Below, piece by piece: positions 1 to 7,400 of a DNA stretch of 36,114 nucleotides. Made by a program: the position numbers and the translations under genes. Position 1 is the first letter of the stretch. Each line of letters opens with the position of its first letter. The stretch is from the NCBI GenBank assembly GCA_902586395.1, contig CACIHL010000003.1, positions 1 through 36,114 on the forward strand, written 5' to 3'. The notes under the pieces were generated by a model, which had not been told where the DNA came from, searched no databases, and saw only the letters and a program-made list of their open reading frames with translations. This DNA comes from an uncultured Pelagibacteraceae bacterium. Lineage in GTDB: Bacteria > Pseudomonadota > Alphaproteobacteria > Pelagibacterales > Pelagibacteraceae.

Positions 1-153
1 GAATTACCAATTAAAGCAAGCAGAGCAAGTTTGAAAATTTGTAATAGCGAGTCTTATGAAAGACCAAGAATTGGTGGTAAAAAAAAAGTTAACGCTTTCA
101 AAGATGGATTTAAAATATTATTATCAATGATAAAGTTATTTTTTAAATCCTAA
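1..153 (+). CDS. Glycosyltransferase family 2, C-terminal fragment (gene runs off the left edge)
   Basis: Frame 1 is open from the first base to a TAA at 151-153, giving the last 50 residues of a protein. The tail contains ERPRIGGKKKVNAFKDGFKI, the pattern found at the C-terminus of bacterial family 2 glycosyltransferases of the polyprenyl-phosphate-sugar type (ERPRIGGxSKhNxxKDGhRh). These enzymes move a sugar from a nucleotide donor to a lipid or glycan acceptor on the cytoplasmic face of the membrane. The catalytic N-terminal domain lies outside the window, so the substrate cannot be inferred. The last 18 bases overlap the convergent sugar-phosphate transferase gene. The family call is fairly safe; nothing more specific is. 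Confidence 0.7.
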   Translation, partial: ELPIKASRASLKICNSESYERPRIGGKKKVNAFKDGFKILLSMIKLFFKS

Positions 154-1158
154 TTTTCGCTTATAAAATTTATTCAATAAAATATAAATTACGTTATAAA
201 AAATAACTGATAAAATTATTAGTTGAATTTGAAAAATGGTGCTACTCGGGTTTAAAGTAGAAACATATATTATCAGGAAATTAAAAAAACAAATAATTAG
301 ACTACTTAAATTATTAGAAAGAATAACATTTAATTTAAACACTTTTTTAATAAAGAAAAAAACAAGTTGATGTAAATGTTTATTGTCAGGTTTTAAAGGT
401 GAAAATTTTTTATTAGATTTTCTAATGATGGAAAAAAGATTTTCAAAACAAGGATACCATATCAATGATATAAAAAAATACGGAGAAATATTAGGACTAT
501 TAATGTGTGAACTAATTATTATGAATCCAAGAAAAAAACCTAATAAGTATGCCCCGCTGTCTCCAAGCATCAAGATATTTGAAATATTCAAAAGTAAAAG
601 AAGCAGCAATAGAATTAATATCAAATCGATAAATTTATCTGAAATTATAAAATTATCTACTAAGCCTAAATTTGTTAAAAAATACAAAACAATTAATGTA
701 TAGGAAATCAATAGTCCATTTAAACCGTCAATAAAGTTGCTGCCATTAACTAAAATGAGCAAACAAAATGTCGTAAAAAAATATGCAAAAATTGTATTAT
801 TTAAAATGATATCAAATAACTCAATTCTAGATGAAGCTATTTTAAGATCTATAATAATTACAAATGAAAAAATTAATATACTTTGAATAATGAACCTTTT
901 TTTTGGTGAGACCAAAAATTTCCTATCAGAAAAAAAACCAATTAGGAATACTGAAACTAAAAAAAAATTAAATTCAAGATTATTTGAAAAAAAAAATATT
1001 AAAGGAATAAGTATAAAAAAACCACCACTTAAAGGAACGTTTCCTTTGTTTGAAAAAGATTGATGATTTTCTCCGGAATAATTTAAAAATAAACTCTTTT
1101 TTTTTAGAAGAAAAGAGATTGCAAAAACTGAAAGAAGGTAAATATAGTAAAAAATCAT
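136..1158 (-). CDS. WecA/MraY-family polyprenyl-phosphate sugar-1-phosphate transferase (GT4 membrane enzyme)
   Basis: A 340-residue, very hydrophobic protein with about ten predicted membrane segments. It matches the family that transfers a HexNAc-1-phosphate from a UDP-sugar to undecaprenyl phosphate, the first membrane step of surface-glycan assembly. Visible motifs in order: NVPLSGG near the N-terminus, GFFSDRKFLVSPKKRF (cytoplasmic Asp loop), NGSNFIDGLNGL, LMLGDSGAYLLGFFLG, and KPDNKHLHQL (the sugar-recognition HIHHL-type loop of WecA-like members rather than MraY). The usual Asp-Asp pair in the first loop reads Ser-Asp here. Its neighbours are glycosyltransferases: one 1 base upstream on the same strand and one fragment convergent to it. 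This suggests an O-antigen or capsule-type cluster edge. The nucleotide sugar used is unknown. Part of the N-terminus could be misassigned, but the start at 1158 is the only early ATG. Confidence 0.85.
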   Translation of the reverse strand: MIFYYIYLLSVFAISFLLKKKSLFLNYSGENHQSFSNKGNVPLSGGFFILIPLIFFFSNNLEFNFFLVSVFLIGFFSDRKFLVSPKKRFIIQSILIFSFVIIIDLKIASSRIELFDIILNNTIFAYFFTTFCLLILVNGSNFIDGLNGLLISYTLIVLYFLTNLGLVDNFIISDKFIDLILILLLLLLLLNISNILMLGDSGAYLLGFFLGFIIISSHINSPNISPYFFISLIWYPCFENLFSIIRKSNKKFSPLKPDNKHLHQLVFFFIKKVFKLNVILSNNLSSLIICFFNFLIIYVSTLNPSSTIFQIQLIILSVIFYNVIYILLNKFYKRKLGFKK

Positions 1159-1159
1159 T

Positions 1160-1906
1160 TTATTTTTTTTTAAGATAATTCAAACTTAAGCATAATAAAA
1201 AATAAATGGACTTAAATATATTGAAATTCATATAATAGTAATAGACTTTAAATCCATCACCTAATTTTTGGATTATGGATGAAGAAAGTGAATTTTTTGC
1301 ATCAGTCCAATTTGTAAGATACTTATCATATCCATAAAACTTATATTCTTTTTTTAATAACATTAACCAAAAAACAAAATCCTCTTTAGTATTAATTTTA
1401 GGAAATTCAATTTTATTTTTTATAATAATTGATTTCTCAATAATCACAGTGGATAAACCTATATCGCAAGACTTAAGAACTTCATTAATTGATAATAAAT
1501 CCCTAGCTTTTCTATGCCCAATTATTTTTTTTTTTTCATTAATAATATAATAAGAAGTATGTGATATTTTGTAATTATTTTTACTCATAAATGATATTTG
1601 ATTTTTAAGTTTATCTGGGCTCCAAGTATCGTCAGCATCTAAAAAAGCAATGTATTTTCCACTAGATTTTCGAATACCCAAATTTCTTGAAAATCCGGCA
1701 CCTAAGTTAATATCATTTTTTAAAATCTTTATTCTGTTGTCTAATTTCCCAATTTCTTTCACATATTCAAAATCGTTTATATTAGTGTCGTCAAAAATAA
1801 CTAATACTTCAAAATTTTCATAACTTTGATTGATGACAGAAATTATTGTTTCTCTAACAAAATTTCTTTTTTTATAGTATGGAATTATTACACTTACTAA
1901 GTCCAT
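1160..1906 (-). CDS. Glycosyltransferase family 2 (GT-A fold)
   Basis: A 248-residue protein opening directly with the GT-A nucleotide-sugar fold: VSVIIPYYKKRNFVRETIISV, then NQSYENFEVLVIFDD. The donor/metal motif is GKYIAFLDADDTW around residue 90, preceded by LGAGFSRNLGIRKSSG. This is the standard architecture of family 2 glycosyltransferases that decorate lipopolysaccharide or capsule. The C-terminal third is Lys/Asn/Tyr-rich and gives no acceptor clue. It ends one base before the WecA-like gene starts, so the two are co-transcribed, and its start is 16 bases from the end of rpoD on the same strand. The start ATG at 1906 sits right before the first beta strand. Specific sugar and acceptor cannot be stated. 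Confidence 0.88.
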   Translation of the reverse strand: MDLVSVIIPYYKKRNFVRETIISVINQSYENFEVLVIFDDTNINDFEYVKEIGKLDNRIKILKNDINLGAGFSRNLGIRKSSGKYIAFLDADDTWSPDKLKNQISFMSKNNYKISHTSYYIINEKKKIIGHRKARDLLSINEVLKSCDIGLSTVIIEKSIIIKNKIEFPKINTKEDFVFWLMLLKKEYKFYGYDKYLTNWTDAKNSLSSSIIQKLGDGFKVYYYYMNFNIFKSIYFLLCLSLNYLKKK

Positions 1907-1922
1907 TTAGTAAAATAAAATT

Positions 1923-3782
1923 TTAACTTTCTAGAAAGCTTTTAAGTTGTTTAGATCTACTAGGATGTTTTAACTTTCTCAAAGCTTTTGCTTCAATTTG
2001 TCTAATACGTTCCCTGGTAACAGAAAACTGTAGACCAACTTCTTCTAAGGTGTGGTCTGTATTCATACCAACACCAAACCTCATTCTTAACACTCTCTCC
2101 TCTCTTGGAGTCAAAGTTGATAAAATTTTAGTTGTAGCTTCACTCAAGTTAGATTTAATAGCTTGTTCTAAGGGAGCAAGAGCTTTTGTATCTTCAATAA
2201 AGTCGCCAAGACTACTGTCTTCTTCATCTCCAACTGGTTTTTCAAGTGAAACAGGTTCTTTTGAAATTTTTAATACTTTTCTAACTTTTTCCAATGGCAT
2301 TCTTAATTTTTTTGCAAGTTCTTCAGGTGTGGCCTCACGACCAAACTCACTTAAAATAAGTCTTTGGGTTCTAACTATTTTATTTATTGTTTCTATCATA
2401 TGGACAGGTATTCTAATTGTTCTAGCTTGATCTGCTATTGATCTTGTTATGGCTTGTCTAATCCACCAAGTAGCATATGTAGAAAATTTGTAGCCTCTTC
2501 TATATTCAAATTTATCAACAGCTTTCATTAAACCAATATTTCCCTCTTGAATTAAATCTAAAAATTGTAGGCCTCTATTTGTATATTTTTTTGCAATTGA
2601 AATTACTAATCTTAAGTTAGCTTCAACCATTTCTTTTTTAGCAATCCTAGACTCTTTCTCACCTTTTTGAACTCTACTAACTAATTTTTTAAAATCTGTT
2701 ACGCTTATGCCGAGTTTATGACTTATTTCTGTTAGCCTATTTCTTATATTCTTGAACTCTTCTTTGTTTTTTTGAAAAAAGGATTTCCAAACCTGGTTAG
2801 TGCTTAAAAAATTTTTTAAATTTGGATTTATTTCGTTTCCAACATAAAATTTAATAAATTCATCTCTTGAAATTTTATTGTCAATCGCAAGACGAAGAAG
2901 GTTCCCTTCTAAAGAAACAATTTTTCTGTTTTCAAGGTAATGTTTTTGGACTAAAACCTCTAAAACTGAAGGTGATAATTGTAGAGATTTAATATTGTCG
3001 AGTATCTCAGTGACTATTTTTTGGTAACTTTTTTCTTTTGAGTTTGTAAATTCTGAACTCTTCAAAACACACTCTAATTTTTCATTTTGATACTTGATAA
3101 GTTTAGAATAATCTTTGGTAAGTTTATGAATGGTTTGTAAAATTTTTGGTTTTATTTCACTTTCCATTGCAGCAAGTGTTGGGTTAAATTCATCTTCTTC
3201 GACATCTTGTTGGTTCTGTTCATTTTTGTCATCTATATTATTCTTTTCAGTTTTATTTTTTTTATTATCGTCTTTTTTTTCTTTTGTCTCTTGAGAGGAA
3301 TTTTCTTCCTCCATATAGTTAGTATCAATGTCTATAATTTCTCTTACTAAAATTTCGTCATTTTGAAGTTTATTGTTCCATTCAAAAAATTGTGCGGCGG
3401 TGATTGGACTTTGGGATAAGGCATTTAACATCACATCTTTTCCAGCTTCTATACGTTTAGCTATTGCTATTTCTCCCTCTCGGGATAAAAGTTCAACACC
3501 TCCCATTTCTCTCAGATACATTCTTATAGGGTCATCACTTTTTTCAATAGTTTTTGGTTCTTCTTTATTATTTGGGTCCCTTTTTTTTAAAGCTTTAAAA
3601 TCGGATTTTTTTTCAACCAAAGAAATTTTTTCATCTAAGATATGTAAAAATGCTTGTGCAAGATTTTCACAAGACAAGTTTCTTTTTCCTAAAGATTTAT
3701 TCAATTCCTCGTGAGTTATAAAACCTCTGTGGATCCCACGACCCATCAATCTAGCAAATGATTTTGTAATTATTCTTTCCAC
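1923..3782 (-). CDS. rpoD: RNA polymerase primary sigma factor RpoD (sigma-70)
   Basis: A 619-residue housekeeping sigma factor. Region 1.1 is recognisable near the N-terminus ([13 protein letters not shown]). Region 1.2 is [20 protein letters not shown] at about 83-102. A charged low-complexity stretch (Lys/Asn/Asp/Glu/Gln-rich, about 155-200) occupies the non-conserved linker. Region 2 contains [20 protein letters not shown] and [20 protein letters not shown]. Region 4.2 has [20 protein letters not shown] near the C-terminus. It directs RNA polymerase to -10/-35 promoters of most genes. The start codon is GTG at 3782; the next in-frame Met is residue 13, still before region 1.1, so the exact start is uncertain by a dozen codons. 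It follows dnaG by 68 bases in the yqeY-dnaG-rpoD order, comparable to the macromolecular-synthesis operon of other Proteobacteria. Confidence 0.97.
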   Translation of the reverse strand: MERIITKSFARLMGRGIHRGFITHEELNKSLGKRNLSCENLAQAFLHILDEKISLVEKKSDFKALKKRDPNNKEEPKTIEKSDDPIRMYLREMGGVELLSREGEIAIAKRIEAGKDVMLNALSQSPITAAQFFEWNNKLQNDEILVREIIDIDTNYMEEENSSQETKEKKDDNKKNKTEKNNIDDKNEQNQQDVEEDEFNPTLAAMESEIKPKILQTIHKLTKDYSKLIKYQNEKLECVLKSSEFTNSKEKSYQKIVTEILDNIKSLQLSPSVLEVLVQKHYLENRKIVSLEGNLLRLAIDNKISRDEFIKFYVGNEINPNLKNFLSTNQVWKSFFQKNKEEFKNIRNRLTEISHKLGISVTDFKKLVSRVQKGEKESRIAKKEMVEANLRLVISIAKKYTNRGLQFLDLIQEGNIGLMKAVDKFEYRRGYKFSTYATWWIRQAITRSIADQARTIRIPVHMIETINKIVRTQRLILSEFGREATPEELAKKLRMPLEKVRKVLKISKEPVSLEKPVGDEEDSSLGDFIEDTKALAPLEQAIKSNLSEATTKILSTLTPREERVLRMRFGVGMNTDHTLEEVGLQFSVTRERIRQIEAKALRKLKHPSRSKQLKSFLES

Positions 3783-3850
3783 AATTTATAATGTTTGGAA
3801 AACCTTATATAATAGCTATTTTAAAAAAATCCACGAAAAATTTAACTGAA
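3783..3850 (-). promoter_or_regulatory. dnaG-rpoD spacer, possible rpoD promoter
   Basis: This is the only non-coding DNA between dnaG and rpoD. Read on the minus strand it is strongly AT-rich, with TATA-type hexamers (tattatataag, tataaatt) shortly before the GTG of rpoD. A separate promoter for the sigma factor here would fit how rpoD is regulated in other bacteria, but no clear -35 partner is visible in such AT-rich DNA. I saw no good Shine-Dalgarno sequence before the GTG. Confidence 0.3.
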
Positions 3851-5620
3851 TTAATTAATATTTTGCTCTTTTTTAAGCCTATTAATTTCATCAAAAGTGT
3901 TTTGGTTAAAATCCTTAGCAAATTTCGATTCTAATTCTTGAATTCTTAGCTCTAAATCATGTGTTTTGAGTTCATTCTTTATATCATTAAAGATTTCTAC
4001 AATCTTGCCCTCATCTTTATCATTTTTGTGAATTATATGTTTTATATTTGCGTATTTTTCAACTTGGTATAAAAGCTGATCGTCAATTTGTAAATTATTA
4101 AGATTTCCACTTTTAAAACATTCCAAGATTTTATCAAAAATCAGCTCATTTTCTTTCTTAAAAAATTTTACATTTTCTAATAAGTCGGATCTTTGATAAA
4201 AAAAATCTAAATTTTTAACCAAAATATAAAGTAAACAAAATTCTTTAATATCAATTGACGAGAAACTTTCAGTTTCTTTGAAAAGTTGTTTTGTTTTATC
4301 GAGTGGCTTATTAAAATTAATAGATGATTTTTTAGAATTTTTGAAAACTGTTCCCGGAGAATGTTTTGCAAGATTTTCTAAAAAATATCCTAATATATAT
4401 TTTTTAACTACATTATCTTTAACCGAATTAGCTATAACTTTTAATTTTTTTTCAAGAGATGCAAGTGCAGAAGGAGATGAAGAGTTTTCTTTTTTATAAT
4501 GTTCAAATATCAATTTATGAACAGGAATTTTATAATTCTTATAATAATTTAAAAATTCATTTTTTCCTTTTTTTTCAACAAAGGTATCTGGATCTTCTCC
4601 GTCAGGAAGAAATAAAAAATATATTTGTTTATCTGGAAGAACGCTCTTAATTGAATTTTCTGCTGCTCTTATAGCAGCTTTATATCCACTCTCATCACCA
4701 TCAAAGCAAATAACGATATTATTAAAAAACTGGGTTACCATATAAATTTGTTTGTCAGTCAGCGCAGTTCCTAAATTTGCAATGCAATTTTCTATTTCAA
4801 ATTTGCTTAAACCTATTACATCCATATAACCCTCAACCAAAAAAACTTCGTCGAACTTATGAGAAATTTTTCTTACTCTATCTAAGTTATATAAATTATT
4901 TCCTTTTCTAAAAAAATTTGTTTCTGGAGAGTTGATATATTTTGCATATTTATTTTTTGTGTCAATTATTCTTCCACCGAAAGCCATTGGTTTGCCTGAT
5001 AAAGAGTTAATTGGAAAAATTATTCTGTTCCTAAATCTTTCAACATATATTTTTTTGTTTTCATCATGAAAGAATAATCCAGACTCATTTAAAATTTTCA
5101 CATCATAATTTTTGCTTAGTTTTTCGTAAATACTTGAATTAAAGTTAACAAATCCAATCTTAAATTCTTTAATAATTGAATTATAAATTTTTCTTTTTTT
5201 TAAATAATCTAAAGCAATCTTTGAATTTGGATTATTTAATAATTCATTGTGATAATAATCAGCATAGTCTGAATATATACCTGTGTACTCATTCCACTCT
5301 TTTTCTCTTTGCTCATCAACTTTAGTAAATCTATAAGGTGCCATTCCAGCTAAATTTGCTAAAAATTTTACTGCCTCTCCAAACTTAAAGTTTTGCATTT
5401 TCATTACAAAATCAAAAATGTTTCCGTGTTCAGAAGTGCTAAAGCAATGATAAAAACCTTTTTCATCATTTACTGTAAAAGATGGAGTTTTTTCATTTTT
5501 AAATGGTGACAATCCTACAAACTCTTTTCCTCTTTTCTTTAACGATACATGTTTTGAAACAACCGTAGAAACTTTTAGCCTTATTTTAATTTCATCGAGA
5601 TACTCTTTTGGATATTTCAT
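3851..5620 (-). CDS. dnaG: DNA primase DnaG, zinc-ligand-poor alphaproteobacterial type
   Basis: A 589-residue primase that makes RNA primers at the replication fork. The N-terminal CHC2 domain covers roughly residues 1-100. The catalytic TOPRIM core follows, with VEGYMDVIGL and the acidic FDGDESGYKAA motif. A divergent C-terminal helicase-interaction region of about 150 residues ends the protein. The zinc ribbon is degenerate: the positions that normally hold Cys-His-Cys-Cys read Ser38, Lys41, Cys59 and Thr62 (GLSPFKNEKTPSF then FYHCFSTSEHG). The surrounding fold residues are kept, so the domain persists without an obvious zinc site. I recall similar substitutions in other alphaproteobacterial DnaG proteins. 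The gene overlaps yqeY by 4 bases (ATGA) and precedes rpoD. Confidence 0.96.
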   Translation of the reverse strand: MKYPKEYLDEIKIRLKVSTVVSKHVSLKKRGKEFVGLSPFKNEKTPSFTVNDEKGFYHCFSTSEHGNIFDFVMKMQNFKFGEAVKFLANLAGMAPYRFTKVDEQREKEWNEYTGIYSDYADYYHNELLNNPNSKIALDYLKKRKIYNSIIKEFKIGFVNFNSSIYEKLSKNYDVKILNESGLFFHDENKKIYVERFRNRIIFPINSLSGKPMAFGGRIIDTKNKYAKYINSPETNFFRKGNNLYNLDRVRKISHKFDEVFLVEGYMDVIGLSKFEIENCIANLGTALTDKQIYMVTQFFNNIVICFDGDESGYKAAIRAAENSIKSVLPDKQIYFLFLPDGEDPDTFVEKKGKNEFLNYYKNYKIPVHKLIFEHYKKENSSSPSALASLEKKLKVIANSVKDNVVKKYILGYFLENLAKHSPGTVFKNSKKSSINFNKPLDKTKQLFKETESFSSIDIKEFCLLYILVKNLDFFYQRSDLLENVKFFKKENELIFDKILECFKSGNLNNLQIDDQLLYQVEKYANIKHIIHKNDKDEGKIVEIFNDIKNELKTHDLELRIQELESKFAKDFNQNTFDEINRLKKEQNIN

Positions 5621-6081
5621 TGTTTACTCAGTAGCTCCTTCAATATCGATCCAGCTTTAGAAAAATCTATGCTATCAGAATAATTTTTTTTCAACTCACC
5701 CATTACTTTACCCATATCCTTAATACTTTGGGCTCCAACTTTTAAAATGATTTCTGAACATACTTTTTTAGTCTCCTCCTCGCTTAGTTGTGCAGGTAAG
5801 TATGTTGACAATAAATCAATTTCACCTTGTTCTATTTTTAACAAATCTTCTCTCTTATTTTTTTTATAAATTTCAACTGATTCGTTTCTTTGTTTGATCA
5901 TTTTTTTTAAAAGTTTTTTTATATCTTCATCGTCTGTTTCTTTCTTGTTTGGGCCTGACCTGTTTGAAATATCTAAATCCTTTATACCAGAAAGAATTAA
6001 CCTATAAGTTGATATCTTGTTTTTATCTTTAGATTTAAGCGCGGTTTTATAATCATTGTTAATTTTTTCTCTAATGGACAT
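5617..6081 (-). CDS. yqeY: GatB/YqeY domain protein
   Basis: A 154-residue, mainly helical cytoplasmic protein of the YqeY family. It begins SIREKINNDYKTALKSKDK and continues with the family pattern of TYRLILSGIKDLDI, IKKLLKKMIKQRNESVEIY and STYLPAQLSEEE. The C-terminus, GKVMGELKKNYSDSIDFSKA, corresponds to the tail-like domain shared with GatB and implicated there in tRNA binding. The molecular role of free-standing YqeY is not established; a tRNA or aminoacylation-linked role is inferred from that domain. The stop overlaps the dnaG start by 4 bases, implying translational coupling. It is the first gene of the minus-strand yqeY-dnaG-rpoD unit and diverges from carA. Confidence 0.9.
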   Translation of the reverse strand: MSIREKINNDYKTALKSKDKNKISTYRLILSGIKDLDISNRSGPNKKETDDEDIKKLLKKMIKQRNESVEIYKKNKREDLLKIEQGEIDLLSTYLPAQLSEEETKKVCSEIILKVGAQSIKDMGKVMGELKKNYSDSIDFSKAGSILKELLSKQ

Positions 6082-6206
6082 TTATATTTAACTTAGCCTA
6101 AAGATTTTTTTCTTAAAAGAAAAATTGTTTTTTTTTCAAATTTTGTATTAGTTCGGTTGCTTAACTGAAGCTTTTATTGTATTAACCTTTAACTCATGAG
6201 TTGTAA
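6082..6206. promoter_or_regulatory. Divergent yqeY/carA intergenic region
   Basis: At 125 bases this is the longest non-coding stretch in the window and must carry promoters for both yqeY (minus) and carAB (plus). It contains an AT-only inverted repeat at 6107-6124 (8-base arms, 2-base loop) followed by a T tract. Just before carA there is a 4-codon ORF (ATG at 6196, stop 6208-6210) in a different frame that overlaps the carA start codon. I recognise no riboswitch, PyrR site or ArgR operator. Confidence 0.35.
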
Positions 6207-7400
6207 TTGAACAAAAAACAAAAAGTAAACTCAAAAAAAAAAACAAATTTTAGCCCGGGTATTTTAGTTCTTGAAAATAAATCAATTTTTAATGGAATTG
6301 GTATTGGGTATGAAGGTACTGCTACAGGAGAGGTTTGTTTCAATACTTCAATAACAGGTTATCAAGAAATAATTTCAGATCCGTCATATGCAGGACAAAT
6401 TATTAATTTTACTTTTCCCCACATTGGTAATGTTGGAACTAACAAGCAAGATAATGAATCTGAAAAAGTATGGACAAGAGGTGTAATATTTAATTCGGAG
6501 ATTACTAACCCTTCAAACTATAGATCACTCATTGAGTTAGATTTATGGCTAAGAAAAAATAAAATTGTTGGTCTTACTGGTTTAGATACCAGAAGTTTAA
6601 CAAACCTAATTAGAGACAAGGGAGCGCCAAGAGGAACAATTTCTCACAAAAAAAAAGGTGTTTTTCCAGTAAAAAAACTTATTAATAAAACATTAAAATG
6701 GCCAGGTCTCAACGGTCTCGATTTAGCAAAAACGGTTTCTACTAAAAATAAATTTACTTGGCGGGGGTTACAAACTTGGACAAAAGAAGATGGTTTTAAA
6801 AAAATAAAAAAAAAGAAATTTAGGATAGTTGCAATTGATTATGGAATAAAAACAAATATTTTAAGATATTTTTCAAATTTTTATTGTGACGTAGTTGTTG
6901 TACCGTGTGATGCTTCAGCTGAATATATTATGACTCTTAAACCAAGTGGAGTTTTTTTGTCAAACGGCCCTGGTGATCCTGCAGCCACAGGCAAATATGC
7001 GATTAAAATTATAAAAAATCTTATAAAAAAAGGTTTACCGATTTTTGGAATTTGTCTTGGGCATCAATTATTAGCGCTTGCTTTAGGTGGTAAAACCAAA
7101 AAAATGAAACTTGGACATAGGGGCGCAAACCATCCTGTTAAAAATCTCAAAGATAATAAAGTTGAAATAACTAGTCAAAATCATGGATTTGAGGTGACCA
7201 AGAATAATTTGCCATCTAAAATTGAAATCACACACAGATCTTTATTTGATAATAGTATTGAGGGTATCAAGTTAAAAAATAAACCGGTTTTTTCAGTACA
7301 GTACCACCCTGAATCGAACCCTGGACCTCAAGACAGTCACTATTTATTTAATAACTTTATTATGGAAGTAAAAAAATATGCCAAAAAGAAAAGACATTAA
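6207..7400 (+). CDS. carA: Carbamoyl-phosphate synthase small subunit (glutamine amidotransferase)
   Basis: A 397-residue subunit that hydrolyses glutamine and channels ammonia to CarB to make carbamoyl phosphate for arginine and pyrimidine synthesis. The N-terminal CPSase domain shows [15 protein letters not shown] and [20 protein letters not shown]. The C-terminal class I amidotransferase domain has SNGPGDP, the nucleophile motif [15 protein letters not shown] (Cys283) and the histidine motif [11 protein letters not shown]. The start is a TTG at 6207: an in-frame TAA lies immediately upstream and no ATG or GTG occurs before the conserved domain. A Lys-rich N-terminal extension of about 15 residues follows. 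The 3' end overlaps carB by 23 bases. Confidence 0.97.
   Translation: MNKKQKVNSKKKTNFSPGILVLENKSIFNGIGIGYEGTATGEVCFNTSITGYQEIISDPSYAGQIINFTFPHIGNVGTNKQDNESEKVWTRGVIFNSEITNPSNYRSLIELDLWLRKNKIVGLTGLDTRSLTNLIRDKGAPRGTISHKKKGVFPVKKLINKTLKWPGLNGLDLAKTVSTKNKFTWRGLQTWTKEDGFKKIKKKKFRIVAIDYGIKTNILRYFSNFYCDVVVVPCDASAEYIMTLKPSGVFLSNGPGDPAATGKYAIKIIKNLIKKGLPIFGICLGHQLLALALGGKTKKMKLGHRGANHPVKNLKDNKVEITSQNHGFEVTKNNLPSKIEITHRSLFDNSIEGIKLKNKPVFSVQYHPESNPGPQDSHYLFNNFIMEVKKYAKKKRH

Noticed and set aside
383-703. 106-codon plus-strand frame inside the WecA/MraY-like gene
   Set aside because: It is antisense to a protein with clear family motifs and has Lys/Ile/Ser-rich composition typical of the reverse of AT-rich membrane-protein codons. 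No domain or start signal was seen.
2050-2430. 126-codon plus-strand frame opposite rpoD
   Set aside because: It lies wholly over sigma regions 3 and 4 of rpoD, whose protein is unmistakable. The translation looks like a reverse-frame shadow.
3373-3714. 113-codon plus-strand frame opposite the rpoD 5' part
   Set aside because: Antisense to conserved regions 1.1-1.2; no recognisable protein features.
6107-6124. AT-only hairpin followed by a T tract, terminator-like
   Set aside because: It lies between two divergent starts, so there is no upstream plus-strand gene to terminate. A stem of mostly A-T pairs with a 2-base loop is expected by chance in such DNA. A regulatory role for carAB cannot be excluded.
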